64,000 nt of DNA, taken from NCBI GenBank assembly GCA_002378005.1, contig DFQY01000008.1, positions 1 to 64,000 on the forward strand, written 5' to 3'. A model generated the notes under the pieces. It was not told the origin of the DNA, did not search any database, and saw nothing but the letters and a program-made list of their open reading frames with translations. The position numbers were made by a program, and so were the translations under genes. The stretch comes from Flavobacteriales bacterium UBA3477 (GTDB lineage Bacteria; Bacteroidota; Bacteroidia; Flavobacteriales; Schleiferiaceae). This document shows, in pieces, positions 9,515-17,974 of the stretch (position 1 is its first letter; each line of letters begins with the position of its first letter).

Positions 9515-10048
9515 ATGAGAAAGTCTCTTTTGTTAGCGGCCTTAATTTGCTTCTCGACGCTAAGCTTTGGCCAGCGTCATACCTCTATGTATGCCAACCG
9601 GTACTCATTCTTCAATATTGGAGGAGGCTATCCTTATGTTGGGGTCCAAATGGGTTATGAATACGATAAAAATACCTACCTCCAGTTCCAAGCGCTGACC
9701 GATGGCGGCGGTATATGGAAGGAGAATACATTCAATGATTGGCGGACCTTCTCGGTCATTCGAAAAATCCCCTTAGAACCACTGCATAGCGAGGTACGCT
9801 TCGGTATGGGAATCGTGCAAACCGCAGAACGACTATCTCAACAAAGGGCCAATACTTTCGGGGCGGCACCACAAATAGGCTTCGCATGGCATCTTACCAA
9901 AAACGTTGGTATGATGGCAAGTTGGACTTGGCCTTTTTCCCCGGCTACTGCTCTCACTCCTGGTGTGTTATTTGGAGTCGAATACAGCATAGGGAGATAT
10001 GCAAAAGAAAACGGCCTCTACTCTCGCAGAAGCCGTCCTGAATTTTAG
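9515..10048 (+). CDS. Small predicted outer membrane beta-barrel protein
   Basis: 177 residues with a clear signal peptide (MRKSLLLAALICFSTLSFG then Q) and alternating hydrophobic strands rich in Tyr, Phe and Gly (FFNIGGGYPYVGVQMGYEY, EVRFGMGIVQ, GVLFGVEYSIGRY), as in short eight-stranded outer membrane barrels of Bacteroidota. I do not recognise a named family. It has its own box just upstream and converges with purL, leaving 13 bases between the stops. Function unknown. Confidence 0.7.
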   Translation: MRKSLLLAALICFSTLSFGQRHTSMYANRYSFFNIGGGYPYVGVQMGYEYDKNTYLQFQALTDGGGIWKENTFNDWRTFSVIRKIPLEPLHSEVRFGMGIVQTAERLSQQRANTFGAAPQIGFAWHLTKNVGMMASWTWPFSPATALTPGVLFGVEYSIGRYAKENGLYSRRSRPEF

Positions 10049-10061
10049 CTATTGTATTGGA

Positions 10062-12290
10062 TTACTTGGTAAGTATATCACCAAGTGCATTATCGTAGGT
10101 CGATTTGTAATCGGCTACTGTGCCCCAATCCTCATCATCCACTCGAATGCTACCTTTTGTTACGTGACCCAAAAGGTCGAAGTCACATCCGTTGAGCATC
10201 ATCAAGTCGATGAATTCATCTTTTTTGTCTTCGCTCACCGTAACAACAATGCGGCTCTGGCTTTCACCGAACAGAATAGCGTCCTTGCGGAACTCTGCAG
10301 GCAGAGTAATATCAAAACCAAGACCTGAAGGCATACCTTTTTCAAGTAAGGCTACGAACAAACCCCCTTCGCTTACATCGTGAGCACTATTGATAGCGCC
10401 TTTACGAATAAGCATTTGAAGCTGTTTTTGGTTTGCGAATTCCTCTTCAAGGTCAAAGTGTGGTGTCGAGCTCTTCTCTAAGCCGTGGATGTTTACCAAG
10501 TATTGAGAAGAATTGATATCATCATGGTTCGAGCCAATCATGAAGATCAAATCACCTTTAGCCTTGTAATCCAAGGTCATCACGTAGTTTTTATCCTCAA
10601 CCACACCGATCATACCGATGGTTGGCGTTGGGAAAACTGGATCTACCTTATCTCCTATTTGTGTTTGATTGTAGAAACTTACGTTTCCTCCGGTTACCGG
10701 TGTCTCAAAACGCTCACACGCAGCACTCATCCCTTTGATGGATCCGACGAATTGCCAGTATACTTCCGGGTTGTAAGGGTTGCCGAAGTTCAAACAATTG
10801 GTCACTGCTGAAGGAATACCTCCTGAACAGGAGATATTTCTCGCTGCCTCACTCACTGCGATTGCACAACCTACTTCAGGATCCGCATGCACGTAACGAC
10901 TGTTACAATCCACGCTCATGGCCAACGCCTTGTTCGTCCCCTTAATATTTACAACACCCGCATCTGAAGGTGCGTTTGTACCCATATTACGCGTACCTAC
11001 CATACTGTCGTATTGCTCGTAGATAAAGCGTTTCGACGCGATGTTTGGCAAGGCCACCATCTGCTTAGCAACCGCTTTTAAATCTGATGGCTGCTCTATG
11101 CTATCGATACTGAATTGCTTGTACTCTTGGTAGTATGCTGGCTCAGACCACTCTCGGTGGTATACCGGAGCACCACCACCTAGTACAGCGCTTTCCGCCG
11201 GAAGTGAACCTACGAGTTCATCACCCCAATAATAGTTTACAGTACCGCCTTCGGTTACTACACCGATCTCTTCACATTCGAGATCCCATTTTTCAAAGAT
11301 ATCCAGTACGACCTGCTCCTTACCTTTCTCAACGACAACAAGCATGCGCTCTTGAGATTCAGAAAGTAGAATTTCCCAAGCTTCCATTTCTTGGCGCAAT
11401 GGCACTTTATCAAGCCAAATATCCATTCCGTGCTCGCCCGCTGCTGACATTTCACAGCTTGAACAAGTAATACCCGCAGCACCCATATCCTGCATCCCTA
11501 CTACGGCATCTGTAGTTGCAAGTTCCATGGTAGCTTCAAGCAATAATTTCTCCTGGAATGGATCACCTACTTGTACCGATGGGATATCGTCTGCGCTATC
11601 CTCATCGAGGTCTTTCGAAGCGAAAGAAGCACCGTGAATCCCGTCCTTACCTGTAGCGGAACCAACGATGAATACAGGGTTTCCAGCACCTGTCGAAGTT
11701 GCTGAAATTTGCTTACCTACTTCAACAATACCTGCTGAGAAGGCATTGACCAACGGGTTTTGGTGGTAACACTCGTCGAAGTATACTTCACCTCCAACAA
11801 TTGGGATACCAAAGCTATTTCCATAATCACCGATACCCTTGCTCACCCCTTTTACCAACCACTTCGTGCGGTCCTCAGTAGGCTTACCGAAGCGGAGTGA
11901 ATTTAATTGGGCGATTGGGCGTGCACCCATGGTGAAAATATCGCGGTTAATACCACCTACACCCGTAGCAGCGCCTTGGTAAGGCTCAACAGCCGAGGGG
12001 TGATTGTGAGATTCTATTTTGAAACAACAAGCCAATCCATCACCGATATCTACCAAACCAGCGTTTTCCTCACCAGCCTCTACCAACATGTGTGGACCTT
12101 TTTTTGGTAATTTCTTCAACCAAACAATGGAGTTTTTGTAGGAACAGTGTTCGCTCCACATCACACCATAAACGCTTAGCTCTAGGTAGTTTGGCGTACG
12201 GCCAAGTATTTCTTTGATGGACTCAAATTCTTCAGGACGCAGCCCCATTTCTTGGGCTTGTTCTAAAGTGGCAACTGAAGTGCTATTCAT
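10062..12290 (-). CDS. purL: Phosphoribosylformylglycinamidine synthase subunit PurL (small type)
   Basis: Fourth step of purine synthesis: ATP-driven conversion of FGAR to FGAM with ammonia delivered by PurQ. The 742 residues correspond to the small PurL that works with separate PurS and PurQ; neither is in the window. Motifs include [10 protein letters not shown], the ATP/FGAR site [19 protein letters not shown], a paired second half with [11 protein letters not shown] and a C-terminal [10 protein letters not shown]. The frame runs on to 12335, but the -7 box TAAATTTG (12316-12309) lies inside that extension, so ATG 12290 ([11 protein letters not shown]) is the start. A 7-bp inverted repeat ACTTGGT/ACCAAGT (10064-10086) lies in its last codons and may be a weak transcript end. 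Confidence 0.97.
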   Translation of the reverse strand: MNSTSVATLEQAQEMGLRPEEFESIKEILGRTPNYLELSVYGVMWSEHCSYKNSIVWLKKLPKKGPHMLVEAGEENAGLVDIGDGLACCFKIESHNHPSAVEPYQGAATGVGGINRDIFTMGARPIAQLNSLRFGKPTEDRTKWLVKGVSKGIGDYGNSFGIPIVGGEVYFDECYHQNPLVNAFSAGIVEVGKQISATSTGAGNPVFIVGSATGKDGIHGASFASKDLDEDSADDIPSVQVGDPFQEKLLLEATMELATTDAVVGMQDMGAAGITCSSCEMSAAGEHGMDIWLDKVPLRQEMEAWEILLSESQERMLVVVEKGKEQVVLDIFEKWDLECEEIGVVTEGGTVNYYWGDELVGSLPAESAVLGGGAPVYHREWSEPAYYQEYKQFSIDSIEQPSDLKAVAKQMVALPNIASKRFIYEQYDSMVGTRNMGTNAPSDAGVVNIKGTNKALAMSVDCNSRYVHADPEVGCAIAVSEAARNISCSGGIPSAVTNCLNFGNPYNPEVYWQFVGSIKGMSAACERFETPVTGGNVSFYNQTQIGDKVDPVFPTPTIGMIGVVEDKNYVMTLDYKAKGDLIFMIGSNHDDINSSQYLVNIHGLEKSSTPHFDLEEEFANQKQLQMLIRKGAINSAHDVSEGGLFVALLEKGMPSGLGFDITLPAEFRKDAILFGESQSRIVVTVSEDKKDEFIDLMMLNGCDFDLLGHVTKGSIRVDDEDWGTVADYKSTYDNALGDILTK

Positions 12291-12308
12291 TTTAAAAAAG
12301 AATTTGTG

Positions 12309-12316
12309 CAAATTTA
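12309..12316 (-). promoter_or_regulatory. -7 box TAAATTTG of purL
   Basis: Perfect TAnnTTTG match on the minus strand, 18 bases before the ATG at 12290. It fixes the purL start. The divergent amidohydrolase starts 31 bases to its right. Confidence 0.7.
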
Positions 12317-12346
12317 GGGATTCTAAAAGCAACACATTTGAATATC

Positions 12347-14005
12347 ATGCGCAATCTTTCCCACACTTTTGGCCGATTCTTTGTTTATAACCTCATTGCT
12401 TTGGCGGGGGTTTTCAGTTGCGCTCCATCACCGAAATTCGACGTCATCATAAAAGACTTTAAGTTGCACAGCCCTACCATTGCGATTAAAGGCCATGAAA
12501 GTTCTGACTATTGGATTGGAATCAATGACGGTACCATTGCAGATATTATCGACATCACCCAGCACACCCTGCTTCCGAGGGGAAAAGAAGAAATCTCATT
12601 AGGCGGACAACACCTTTACCCTGGATTTATAGATGCGCATGGTCACCTCTTCGGTTACGCGCGCACTTTAAGTACGGTAAACCTTGTCGGCGCTCACTCG
12701 AAAGAAGAGTGCATTGAGCGTATAGCCGATTACATTTCCGCCCACCCTCATGATTCTTGGATCATAGGACGTGGATGGGACCAAAACGATTGGCTAGAAA
12801 AGACATTTCCAACAGCGAGCGACCTGAATGGATTCGAGGAAGTCAAGATCTACATGACGCGTATCGACGGACATGCCGCCTGGGTAAACCAAGCCGTTTT
12901 GGATGAATTTGCCATTACGAATGAAACGAAAATTCAAGGTGGCTCAGTGCTTGACGGCATATTGGTCGATAATGCAGAAACCTTGGTTCAGGTCCCCGGG
13001 CTCTCAAGCAGGTTCTGGAGAGCAGCTCTACTTCAAGCCCAAGACAGTCTTGTGAAGTATGGGCTCACTGCCATGACAGATGCCGGTTTGTCTAAGGATC
13101 AAATCCTGCTGTTAGACTCCCTTCAAGAGGAAGGTAGCTTTAAGTTGTTTGTAAACGCCATGATCAGCAACACTGAGGAAGACCTTCAATATTTCGAAGT
13201 GAATGGCCCTATTGAAAAGCCATTGCTACGAGTAAAAAGCGTTAAAGCTTATCTCGACGGTGCCTTAGGTTCCCGAGGCGCACTATTACGCGACCCCTAC
13301 CATGATTTGCCGGATCATTACGGCCTTCCATTGCTCAGTCCAACGGAACTAAATGCACTGCGTGATCGTTGTCTTAAGAATGATTGGCAACTCTGTGTCC
13401 ATGCCATTGGCGATAGTGCTCACCACGTGCTTTTGGAAAGCTTCCAAGACTTACCCACGGACAAAGACCTTCGCTTCAGAGTAGAGCACGCACAGATCAT
13501 GACTCCTGAGGACAGCACTTACTACACCCACCCTAACATCATTGCCTCCGTTCAGCCTACACATGCAACAAGTGATATGTATTGGGCCGAGGAGCGCTTG
13601 GGTCACGAACGCATTCATCATGCCTACAGTTATTTAAGAATCTTCAACGCTGCGGGAGGCCGTGTCGCCTTTGGGACCGATTTCCCGATCGAACACATCG
13701 ACCCATTGGCCACTTTCTTTGCCGCAACCACTCGTAAAGACGCTAATAATTGGCCTGAAAATGGCTTCTTGCCAGAGCAATGCGTGAGCCCGGGCATGGC
13801 CATTACCGCTATGACTCATGGGGCCGCTTATAGTGCTTTTGGCGAAGATGAATTCGGTACGATTGCGGTGGGTCAACGCGCAAACTTCACCGTCTTAAAT
13901 GAGAATCTCTGGAAGGATAATCCTCAACTCAGAAATAAAACTTTCGTATTACGAACCATTGTCGGAGGGGAGTCGTTGTATTCCTTTACAAGATTAAAGG
14001 TCTAA
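12347..14005 (+). CDS. YtcJ-like amidohydrolase, predicted lipoprotein
   Basis: Metal-dependent hydrolase of the amidohydrolase-3 (YtcJ) group, 552 residues. An N-terminal hydrophobic stretch ends in VFSC, a lipobox, so the protein is probably anchored to a membrane outside the cytoplasm. Metal-site motifs are FIDAHGHLFG (HxH), a carboxylated-Lys region near KAYLDGALGSRG, CVHAIGDSA, RVEHAQI and FGTDFPIEHIDP (metal Asp). Likely acts on an amide, carbamate or similar bond; the substrate cannot be read. A TTG at 12338 would add three residues; ATG 12347 is preferred. Divergent from purL. Confidence 0.87.
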   Translation: MRNLSHTFGRFFVYNLIALAGVFSCAPSPKFDVIIKDFKLHSPTIAIKGHESSDYWIGINDGTIADIIDITQHTLLPRGKEEISLGGQHLYPGFIDAHGHLFGYARTLSTVNLVGAHSKEECIERIADYISAHPHDSWIIGRGWDQNDWLEKTFPTASDLNGFEEVKIYMTRIDGHAAWVNQAVLDEFAITNETKIQGGSVLDGILVDNAETLVQVPGLSSRFWRAALLQAQDSLVKYGLTAMTDAGLSKDQILLLDSLQEEGSFKLFVNAMISNTEEDLQYFEVNGPIEKPLLRVKSVKAYLDGALGSRGALLRDPYHDLPDHYGLPLLSPTELNALRDRCLKNDWQLCVHAIGDSAHHVLLESFQDLPTDKDLRFRVEHAQIMTPEDSTYYTHPNIIASVQPTHATSDMYWAEERLGHERIHHAYSYLRIFNAAGGRVAFGTDFPIEHIDPLATFFAATTRKDANNWPENGFLPEQCVSPGMAITAMTHGAAYSAFGEDEFGTIAVGQRANFTVLNENLWKDNPQLRNKTFVLRTIVGGESLYSFTRLKV

Positions 14006-14056
14006 TTGACATTTTTAGTATCTTGACCTTTCGCTTAATACAATCAAATATCACAC

Positions 14057-15835
14057 ATGAATCTACCCACTAGATTATTCGACATCCCTAGGTACCAATT
14101 GGAACATGTTCCAATGAAGTTAATGATGACTTCTAAAGTTGGCGGGGAGTGGAAGTCATACAGCACCAAAGAATTTGTCGATGCTGTCGATCAGGCAAGC
14201 CGTGCACTTTTAGCTCTCGGAATCAAACACGGTGACAAAGTTGCGCTTATTTCACACAACAACCGTTGTGAATGGAATATCATGGACCATGCACTTTTGC
14301 AAATTGGCGCCGTAGACGTTCCTATTTACCCAACCATGACCGAAGATGATTACGAATACATCTTCAACCACAGCGAGAGTATTTATTGCTTTGTCTCTAA
14401 CGACGAGCTCTATCAAAAGGTGAAGAACACAATGCCTAAATGTGCAAACATGAAGCAGTGTTACACTTTTGAGAAGTATGATGGAATTCCGCATTGGCAT
14501 GAAGTTTTTGATTTAGGTGCTTCGATGGACCACCAAGCAGAATTGGAAAAAATGGCTGCTGCAGTGGATCCCGAGGATTTAGCTACCATCATCTATACTT
14601 CTGGTACAACAGGTCTTCCCAAAGGAGTGATGTTGTCTCACAGAAACATGATGTTCAATGTGATTAATGCAACACCTCGTATTCCAGGATTGGTTCGCGG
14701 CCAAGCACGCGCTTTGAGTTTCTTGCCCGTGTGTCACAGTTTTGAGCGATTCATTCAATACTTGTACATGTACAATGGGGCGGCCATCTATTTCGCTGAG
14801 AGTATTGAAACCATCAAGGCGGATTTGAATTTTACAAAGCCTACTATTTTCACTGCAGTTCCTCGTTTATTAGAGAAGTTCTTTGACGGAATCGTAGCCA
14901 ATGGAACAGCAGCAGGCGGATTGAAAACAAAAATCTTCGAATGGGCAGTAAGCCTTGCTCTGCAGTGGGAGCCTGAAAATGCCAATGGCGCTTTCTACCA
15001 CTGGAAACTCGGTATTGCAGATAAACTAGTATTTAGCAAAGTGCGTACTGCATTGGGAATGACGGAGATCAAGGCTGTAGCTTCAGGTTCTGCTGCATTG
15101 CAGCCTCGTCTTGCTAGATTCTTCTCCGGTATGGGTGTACCAATTCTAGAAGGATACGGTTTGACTGAAACTGCTCCGGTAATTTCGGTTAACACAACTG
15201 CTGAACCTGGCATGATTCGCGTTGGATCTGTTGGTAAGGTAATCGACGGCGTTGAAGCAAAAATTGCTGAAGACGGTGAAATTTTGGCCAAAGGTCCAAA
15301 TATCATGATGGGTTACTATAAACAGCCAGAACTTACAGCGGAAGTTATGACTGGCGAGTGGTTCCACACAGGTGATATTGGTGTTATTGAGGATGGATTC
15401 ATCCGTATCACTGATCGCAAGAAGGAGATGTTCAAAACCTCAGGTGGTAAGTATATCGCACCACAGTTGATCGAGAACCAACTCAAAGCTTCGCACCTTA
15501 TTGAGCAGAGCATGGTCATCGGTTCGAACCGCAAGTTCCCCGCTGCGATTTGTATTCTAAATGAGCCGGGAGTAAAAGAGTGGTGTTCACGTCACAACAT
15601 CGAGTTCACAACCATTGAAGAAATGTCTCAGAATCAACAAGTACGCGATCGTGTATGGAAGGATGTTGAAAAAGCTAACGCTGGCTTCGGTCAATGGGAG
15701 AAGGTCAAGAAGATCATCATCGATACTGAAGAATTCTCGGTAGATAACGGATGTTTGACTCCAACCTTCAAGGTAAAGCGCAAGCCTATCCTTGCCAAGT
15801 ATGAAAAACAAATCGACGAACTCTACGCAGAGTAA
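14057..15835 (+). CDS. Long-chain fatty acid-CoA ligase
   Basis: AMP-forming acyl-CoA synthetase of the ANL superfamily; activates long-chain fatty acids through an acyl-adenylate. At 592 residues it fits the FACL/FAA1-like 'long-chain' group. Motifs: P-loop IIYTSGTTGLPKGVMLSH near residue 178, EGYGLTETAPVIS (A5), GEWFHTGDIG (A7) and ITDRKKEMFKTSGGKYIAP with the C-terminal swinging domain, and a catalytic Lys in FKVKRKPI. It has a private terminator at 15852-15881. Upstream, TTGAC at 14008 and TATCTTGA resemble a degenerate promoter but match the consensus poorly. A fadD-type symbol would be reasonable, but paralogues are common, so I leave it blank. Confidence 0.94.
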   Translation: MNLPTRLFDIPRYQLEHVPMKLMMTSKVGGEWKSYSTKEFVDAVDQASRALLALGIKHGDKVALISHNNRCEWNIMDHALLQIGAVDVPIYPTMTEDDYEYIFNHSESIYCFVSNDELYQKVKNTMPKCANMKQCYTFEKYDGIPHWHEVFDLGASMDHQAELEKMAAAVDPEDLATIIYTSGTTGLPKGVMLSHRNMMFNVINATPRIPGLVRGQARALSFLPVCHSFERFIQYLYMYNGAAIYFAESIETIKADLNFTKPTIFTAVPRLLEKFFDGIVANGTAAGGLKTKIFEWAVSLALQWEPENANGAFYHWKLGIADKLVFSKVRTALGMTEIKAVASGSAALQPRLARFFSGMGVPILEGYGLTETAPVISVNTTAEPGMIRVGSVGKVIDGVEAKIAEDGEILAKGPNIMMGYYKQPELTAEVMTGEWFHTGDIGVIEDGFIRITDRKKEMFKTSGGKYIAPQLIENQLKASHLIEQSMVIGSNRKFPAAICILNEPGVKEWCSRHNIEFTTIEEMSQNQQVRDRVWKDVEKANAGFGQWEKVKKIIIDTEEFSVDNGCLTPTFKVKRKPILAKYEKQIDELYAE

Positions 15836-15851
15836 GTCATTTCATAGAAAC

Positions 15852-15883
15852 AAAAAATCCCCGCGCTCGCGGGGATTTTTTTT
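15852..15883 (+). terminator. Terminator of the acyl-CoA ligase
   Basis: TCCCCGC (858-864) pairs with GCGGGGA (869-875) in the 15.8-kb region, preceded by six A's and followed by eight T's. Strong intrinsic terminator for rightward transcription and plausible for the other strand. Confidence 0.9.
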
Positions 15884-15891
15884 GCCCGTAC

Positions 15892-15909
15892 CCCTGCCTT
15901 ACGGCAGGG
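15892..15909. repeat. Short perfect hairpin between two terminators
   Basis: CCCTGCC (15892-15898) and GGCAGGG (15903-15909) form a perfect 7-bp stem with a TTAC loop. It has no T-tract of its own and stands between the terminators of the acyl-CoA ligase and rpsT. Role unknown. Confidence 0.6.
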
Positions 15910-15913
15910 CACA

Positions 15914-15940
15914 AAAAAACCCGCCTCCACTGGAGACGGG
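15914..15940 (-). terminator. Terminator of the tRNA-Glu/rpsT unit
   Basis: CCCG-C-CTCCA and TGGAG-A-CGGG (15920-15940) form an interrupted stem; on the minus strand it is followed by a run of T's (the A's at 15913-15919). Lies 33 bases after the rpsT stop. Confidence 0.85.
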
Positions 15941-15972
15941 CCACTATTATCTTTACACCATTTAAGTTAAGC

Positions 15973-16224
15973 TTATAGAGCAGCTACGTGCTTGGCTAAG
16001 CTAGACTTCAAGTTAGAAGCTTTCTTTTTGTGGATGATATTGCGTTTTGCAAGTTTATCCAACATAGAAGCTACACGTGGAAGCAACTCAGCTGCTTCTG
16101 ACGCATCGGTGGTTGAGCGCAAACGACGCACGGCGTTACGAGTCGTCTTGTGGTAGTAACGATTGTGCGCAGCCTTCTTGGCTGTTTGGCGTATTCTCTT
16201 TAATGCAGACTTATGGTTTGCCAT
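15973..16224 (-). CDS. rpsT: Small ribosomal subunit protein bS20
   Basis: Primary rRNA-binding protein of the 30S subunit, 83 residues, very rich in Lys, Arg and Ala. It opens with [13 protein letters not shown], the universal S20 start, which fixes ATG 16224; the frame extends to 16362 but that part is the tRNA-Glu gene. The stop is followed by a terminator at 15914-15940. No promoter box lies in the 19 bases between it and the tRNA, so rpsT is probably expressed from the tRNA promoter and released by tRNA processing. Confidence 0.98.
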   Translation of the reverse strand: MANHKSALKRIRQTAKKAAHNRYYHKTTRNAVRRLRSTTDASEAAELLPRVASMLDKLAKRNIIHKKKASNLKSSLAKHVAAL

Positions 16225-16243
16225 TGTCTTTTTAATTAAGTTT

Positions 16244-16319
16244 TGGTGACCCGTACGGGAATCGAACCCGTGTTTCCGCCGTGAAAGGGCGGCGTCCTGG
16301 ACCGCTAGACGAACGGGCC
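16244..16319 (-). tRNA. tRNA-Glu (anticodon TTC)
   Basis: 76-base cloverleaf. The acceptor stem GGCCCGT/ACGGGTC has one G-T pair; the anticodon stem-loop is CCGCC-CTTTCAC-GGCGG; the T arm is ACGGG-TTCGATT-CCCGT. Discriminator base A is followed by an encoded CCA. The anticodon TTC reads GAA/GAG. It is the first gene of a unit with rpsT. Confidence 0.98.
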
Positions 16320-16321
16320 AA

Positions 16322-16337
16322 AATGTTCCAGAACATT
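16322..16337. promoter_or_regulatory. Operator-like palindrome before tRNA-Glu
   Basis: AATGTTC (16322-16328) and GAACATT (16331-16337) are perfect inverted arms with a 2-base spacer. The site lies between the promoter at 16360-16389 and the tRNA 5' end at 16319, that is, within the transcribed leader. The spacer is too short for a normal hairpin loop, which favours a protein-binding site. No regulator is known to me for it. Confidence 0.4.
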
Positions 16338-16359
16338 CCCCTTTCTTGTTTGGGGAGTG

Positions 16360-16389
16360 CAAATGTAATGACCTTTTTCAGTTCCACAA
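16360..16389 (-). promoter_or_regulatory. Promoter of tRNA-Glu/rpsT
   Basis: On the minus strand TTG (16389-16387), 19 bases, then TACATTTG (16367-16360). This is the cleanest match in the window to the Bacteroidota consensus TTG-N19-TAnnTTTG, as expected for a strongly expressed stable RNA. Confidence 0.8.
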
Positions 16390-16438
16390 CACTTTCAATC
16401 AAAAATTCGTAAATATTTTCCCTCCCTGGAACATAGGC

Positions 16439-17914
16439 CTAGTAGGCTTTCGCGAAGATTACGCGTTGCTTGCTCGGCTTCCCAGTAAGAATACACGTTC
16501 CTTCTTCTTCCGCATTGTTTAGAGGAATACAACGAATGGTCGCTTTCGTCAAATCCTTGATCTTATTTTCCGTCTCCGTCGTTCCGTCCCAATGCGCATA
16601 CACAAATCCTGCGCTTTCTTTGATCAATGCCTCGAACTCTTCCCAAGAATTAGCAACATGTGTGCGCTCTTCGCGGAATTTCAAAGCCTTCTCGAACAAG
16701 CTGTTTTGTATCTCGTCCAACAACGCTGGAACAACGGTCCCCACCTCAGCTTGAGAAACAAATTGTTTCGTTAGGGTATCTCTACGGGCCAATTCTACAC
16801 TACCCTTCTCCAGATCCTTGGGGCCAATGGCTATACGCAATGGCACCCCTTGAAGCTCGTATTGGTTGAACTTCCAACCGGGTTTTTGCGTGTCGCGGTC
16901 GTCGTACTTTACTGTAACACCTTGAGCGCGTAATTGCTGTACCAAATCGTTAGCCACTTCTGAAATAGCATCCAGCTGCTCTTGACCTTTGTAAATTGGC
17001 ACAATTACAACTTGATATGGGGCCAATTTCGGCGGCAATACCAAACCGTTATCATCACTGTGCGTCATAATCAGAGCACCCATTAATCGGGTACTAACCC
17101 CCCAAGAGGTCGCCCAAACGTGCTCTTGCGTCCCTTCTTTAGTTTGGAATTTCACATCAAAGGCCTTGGCAAAATTCTGCCCTAGGAAGTGAGAAGTTCC
17201 AGCCTGCAATGCTTTACCGTCTTGCATCAAAGCTTCGATACAGTAGGTCTCCAAGGCACCCGCAAAGCGCTCACCTTCAGTTTTGATACCACGCAACACG
17301 GGAATAGCCATGATTTCTTCTACAAACGAGGCGTAGACATCCAACATGGTTTCAGCCTCTTGAATGGCCTCCTCTTTAGTGGCGTGCGCCGTATGACCCT
17401 CTTGCCATAAGAATTCAGCTGTACGTAAGAATAAACGCGTACGCATTTCCCAACGCACCACATTCGCCCATTGGTTGACCAAAATGGGTAGATCACGGTA
17501 GCTCTGAATCCAATCGCGGTAAGTATCCCAGATGATAGTCTCTGAGGTTGGACGTACGATAAGCTCCTCCTCCAGTTTGGCATTAGGGTCTACTACCACA
17601 CCATTGCCATCAGGATCATTCTTCAATCGGTAATGAGTCACCACCGCACATTCTTTCGCGAAACCGTCTACGTGAGAGGCTTCCTTGGAGAAGTATGATT
17701 TTGGGATAAACAGAGGGAAGTACGCATTCATGTGTCCTGTTTCCTTAAATCGGCGATCCAAATCCGCTTGTATGCGCTCCCAAATGGCGAAACCGTAAGG
17801 CTTTATCACCATTGAACCACGCACTCCCGAGTTCTGAGCCAAATCGGCCTTCACTACGAGTTCATTGTACCATTTCGAGTAATCTTCCGCTCTTGTTGTC
17901 AAGTGTTTTCCCAT
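16439..17914 (-). CDS. proS: Proline-tRNA ligase (eukaryotic/archaeal-like type)
   Basis: Class II synthetase charging tRNA-Pro, 491 residues. It opens with [20 protein letters not shown] and lacks the INS editing domain of the E. coli-type enzyme, which marks it as the short ProS type found in eukaryotes, archaea and many Bacteroidota. Motif 2 is [15 protein letters not shown] followed by [29 protein letters not shown]; the anticodon domain has [12 protein letters not shown] and the C-terminal domain ends in a conserved-type aromatic residue (FAKAY). No clear terminator follows before the tRNA-Glu promoter. Its start is 60 bases from a divergent lipoprotein gene. Confidence 0.97.
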   Translation of the reverse strand: MGKHLTTRAEDYSKWYNELVVKADLAQNSGVRGSMVIKPYGFAIWERIQADLDRRFKETGHMNAYFPLFIPKSYFSKEASHVDGFAKECAVVTHYRLKNDPDGNGVVVDPNAKLEEELIVRPTSETIIWDTYRDWIQSYRDLPILVNQWANVVRWEMRTRLFLRTAEFLWQEGHTAHATKEEAIQEAETMLDVYASFVEEIMAIPVLRGIKTEGERFAGALETYCIEALMQDGKALQAGTSHFLGQNFAKAFDVKFQTKEGTQEHVWATSWGVSTRLMGALIMTHSDDNGLVLPPKLAPYQVVIVPIYKGQEQLDAISEVANDLVQQLRAQGVTVKYDDRDTQKPGWKFNQYELQGVPLRIAIGPKDLEKGSVELARRDTLTKQFVSQAEVGTVVPALLDEIQNSLFEKALKFREERTHVANSWEEFEALIKESAGFVYAHWDGTTETENKIKDLTKATIRCIPLNNAEEEGTCILTGKPSKQRVIFAKAY

Positions 17915-17916
17915 AA

Positions 17917-17947
17917 TTGAGGTCTTGGTATAACTTTTGTACCTTTA
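17917..17947 (+). promoter_or_regulatory. Promoter of the repeat lipoprotein/barrel pair
   Basis: TTG at 17917-17919, then 20 bases, then TACCTTTA at 17940-17947 (seven of eight matches to TAnnTTTG). The ATG is 27 bases later, so this mRNA has a short leader. Confidence 0.65.
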
Positions 17948-17974
17948 ATTGCAGACGGCAAAACTACTGAAGTT

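Noticed and set aside
12291..12335. Extension of PurL to 12335
   Set aside because: The purL -7 box lies within it, and the extra residues do not match the family N-terminus.
14008..14042. Promoter TTGAC...TATCTTGA before the acyl-CoA ligase
   Set aside because: Two mismatches in the -7 core and spacing too short; not listed as a feature.
16225..16362. Extension of rpsT through the tRNA-Glu region
   Set aside because: The sequence folds as tRNA-Glu and S20 begins at MANHKSALK.
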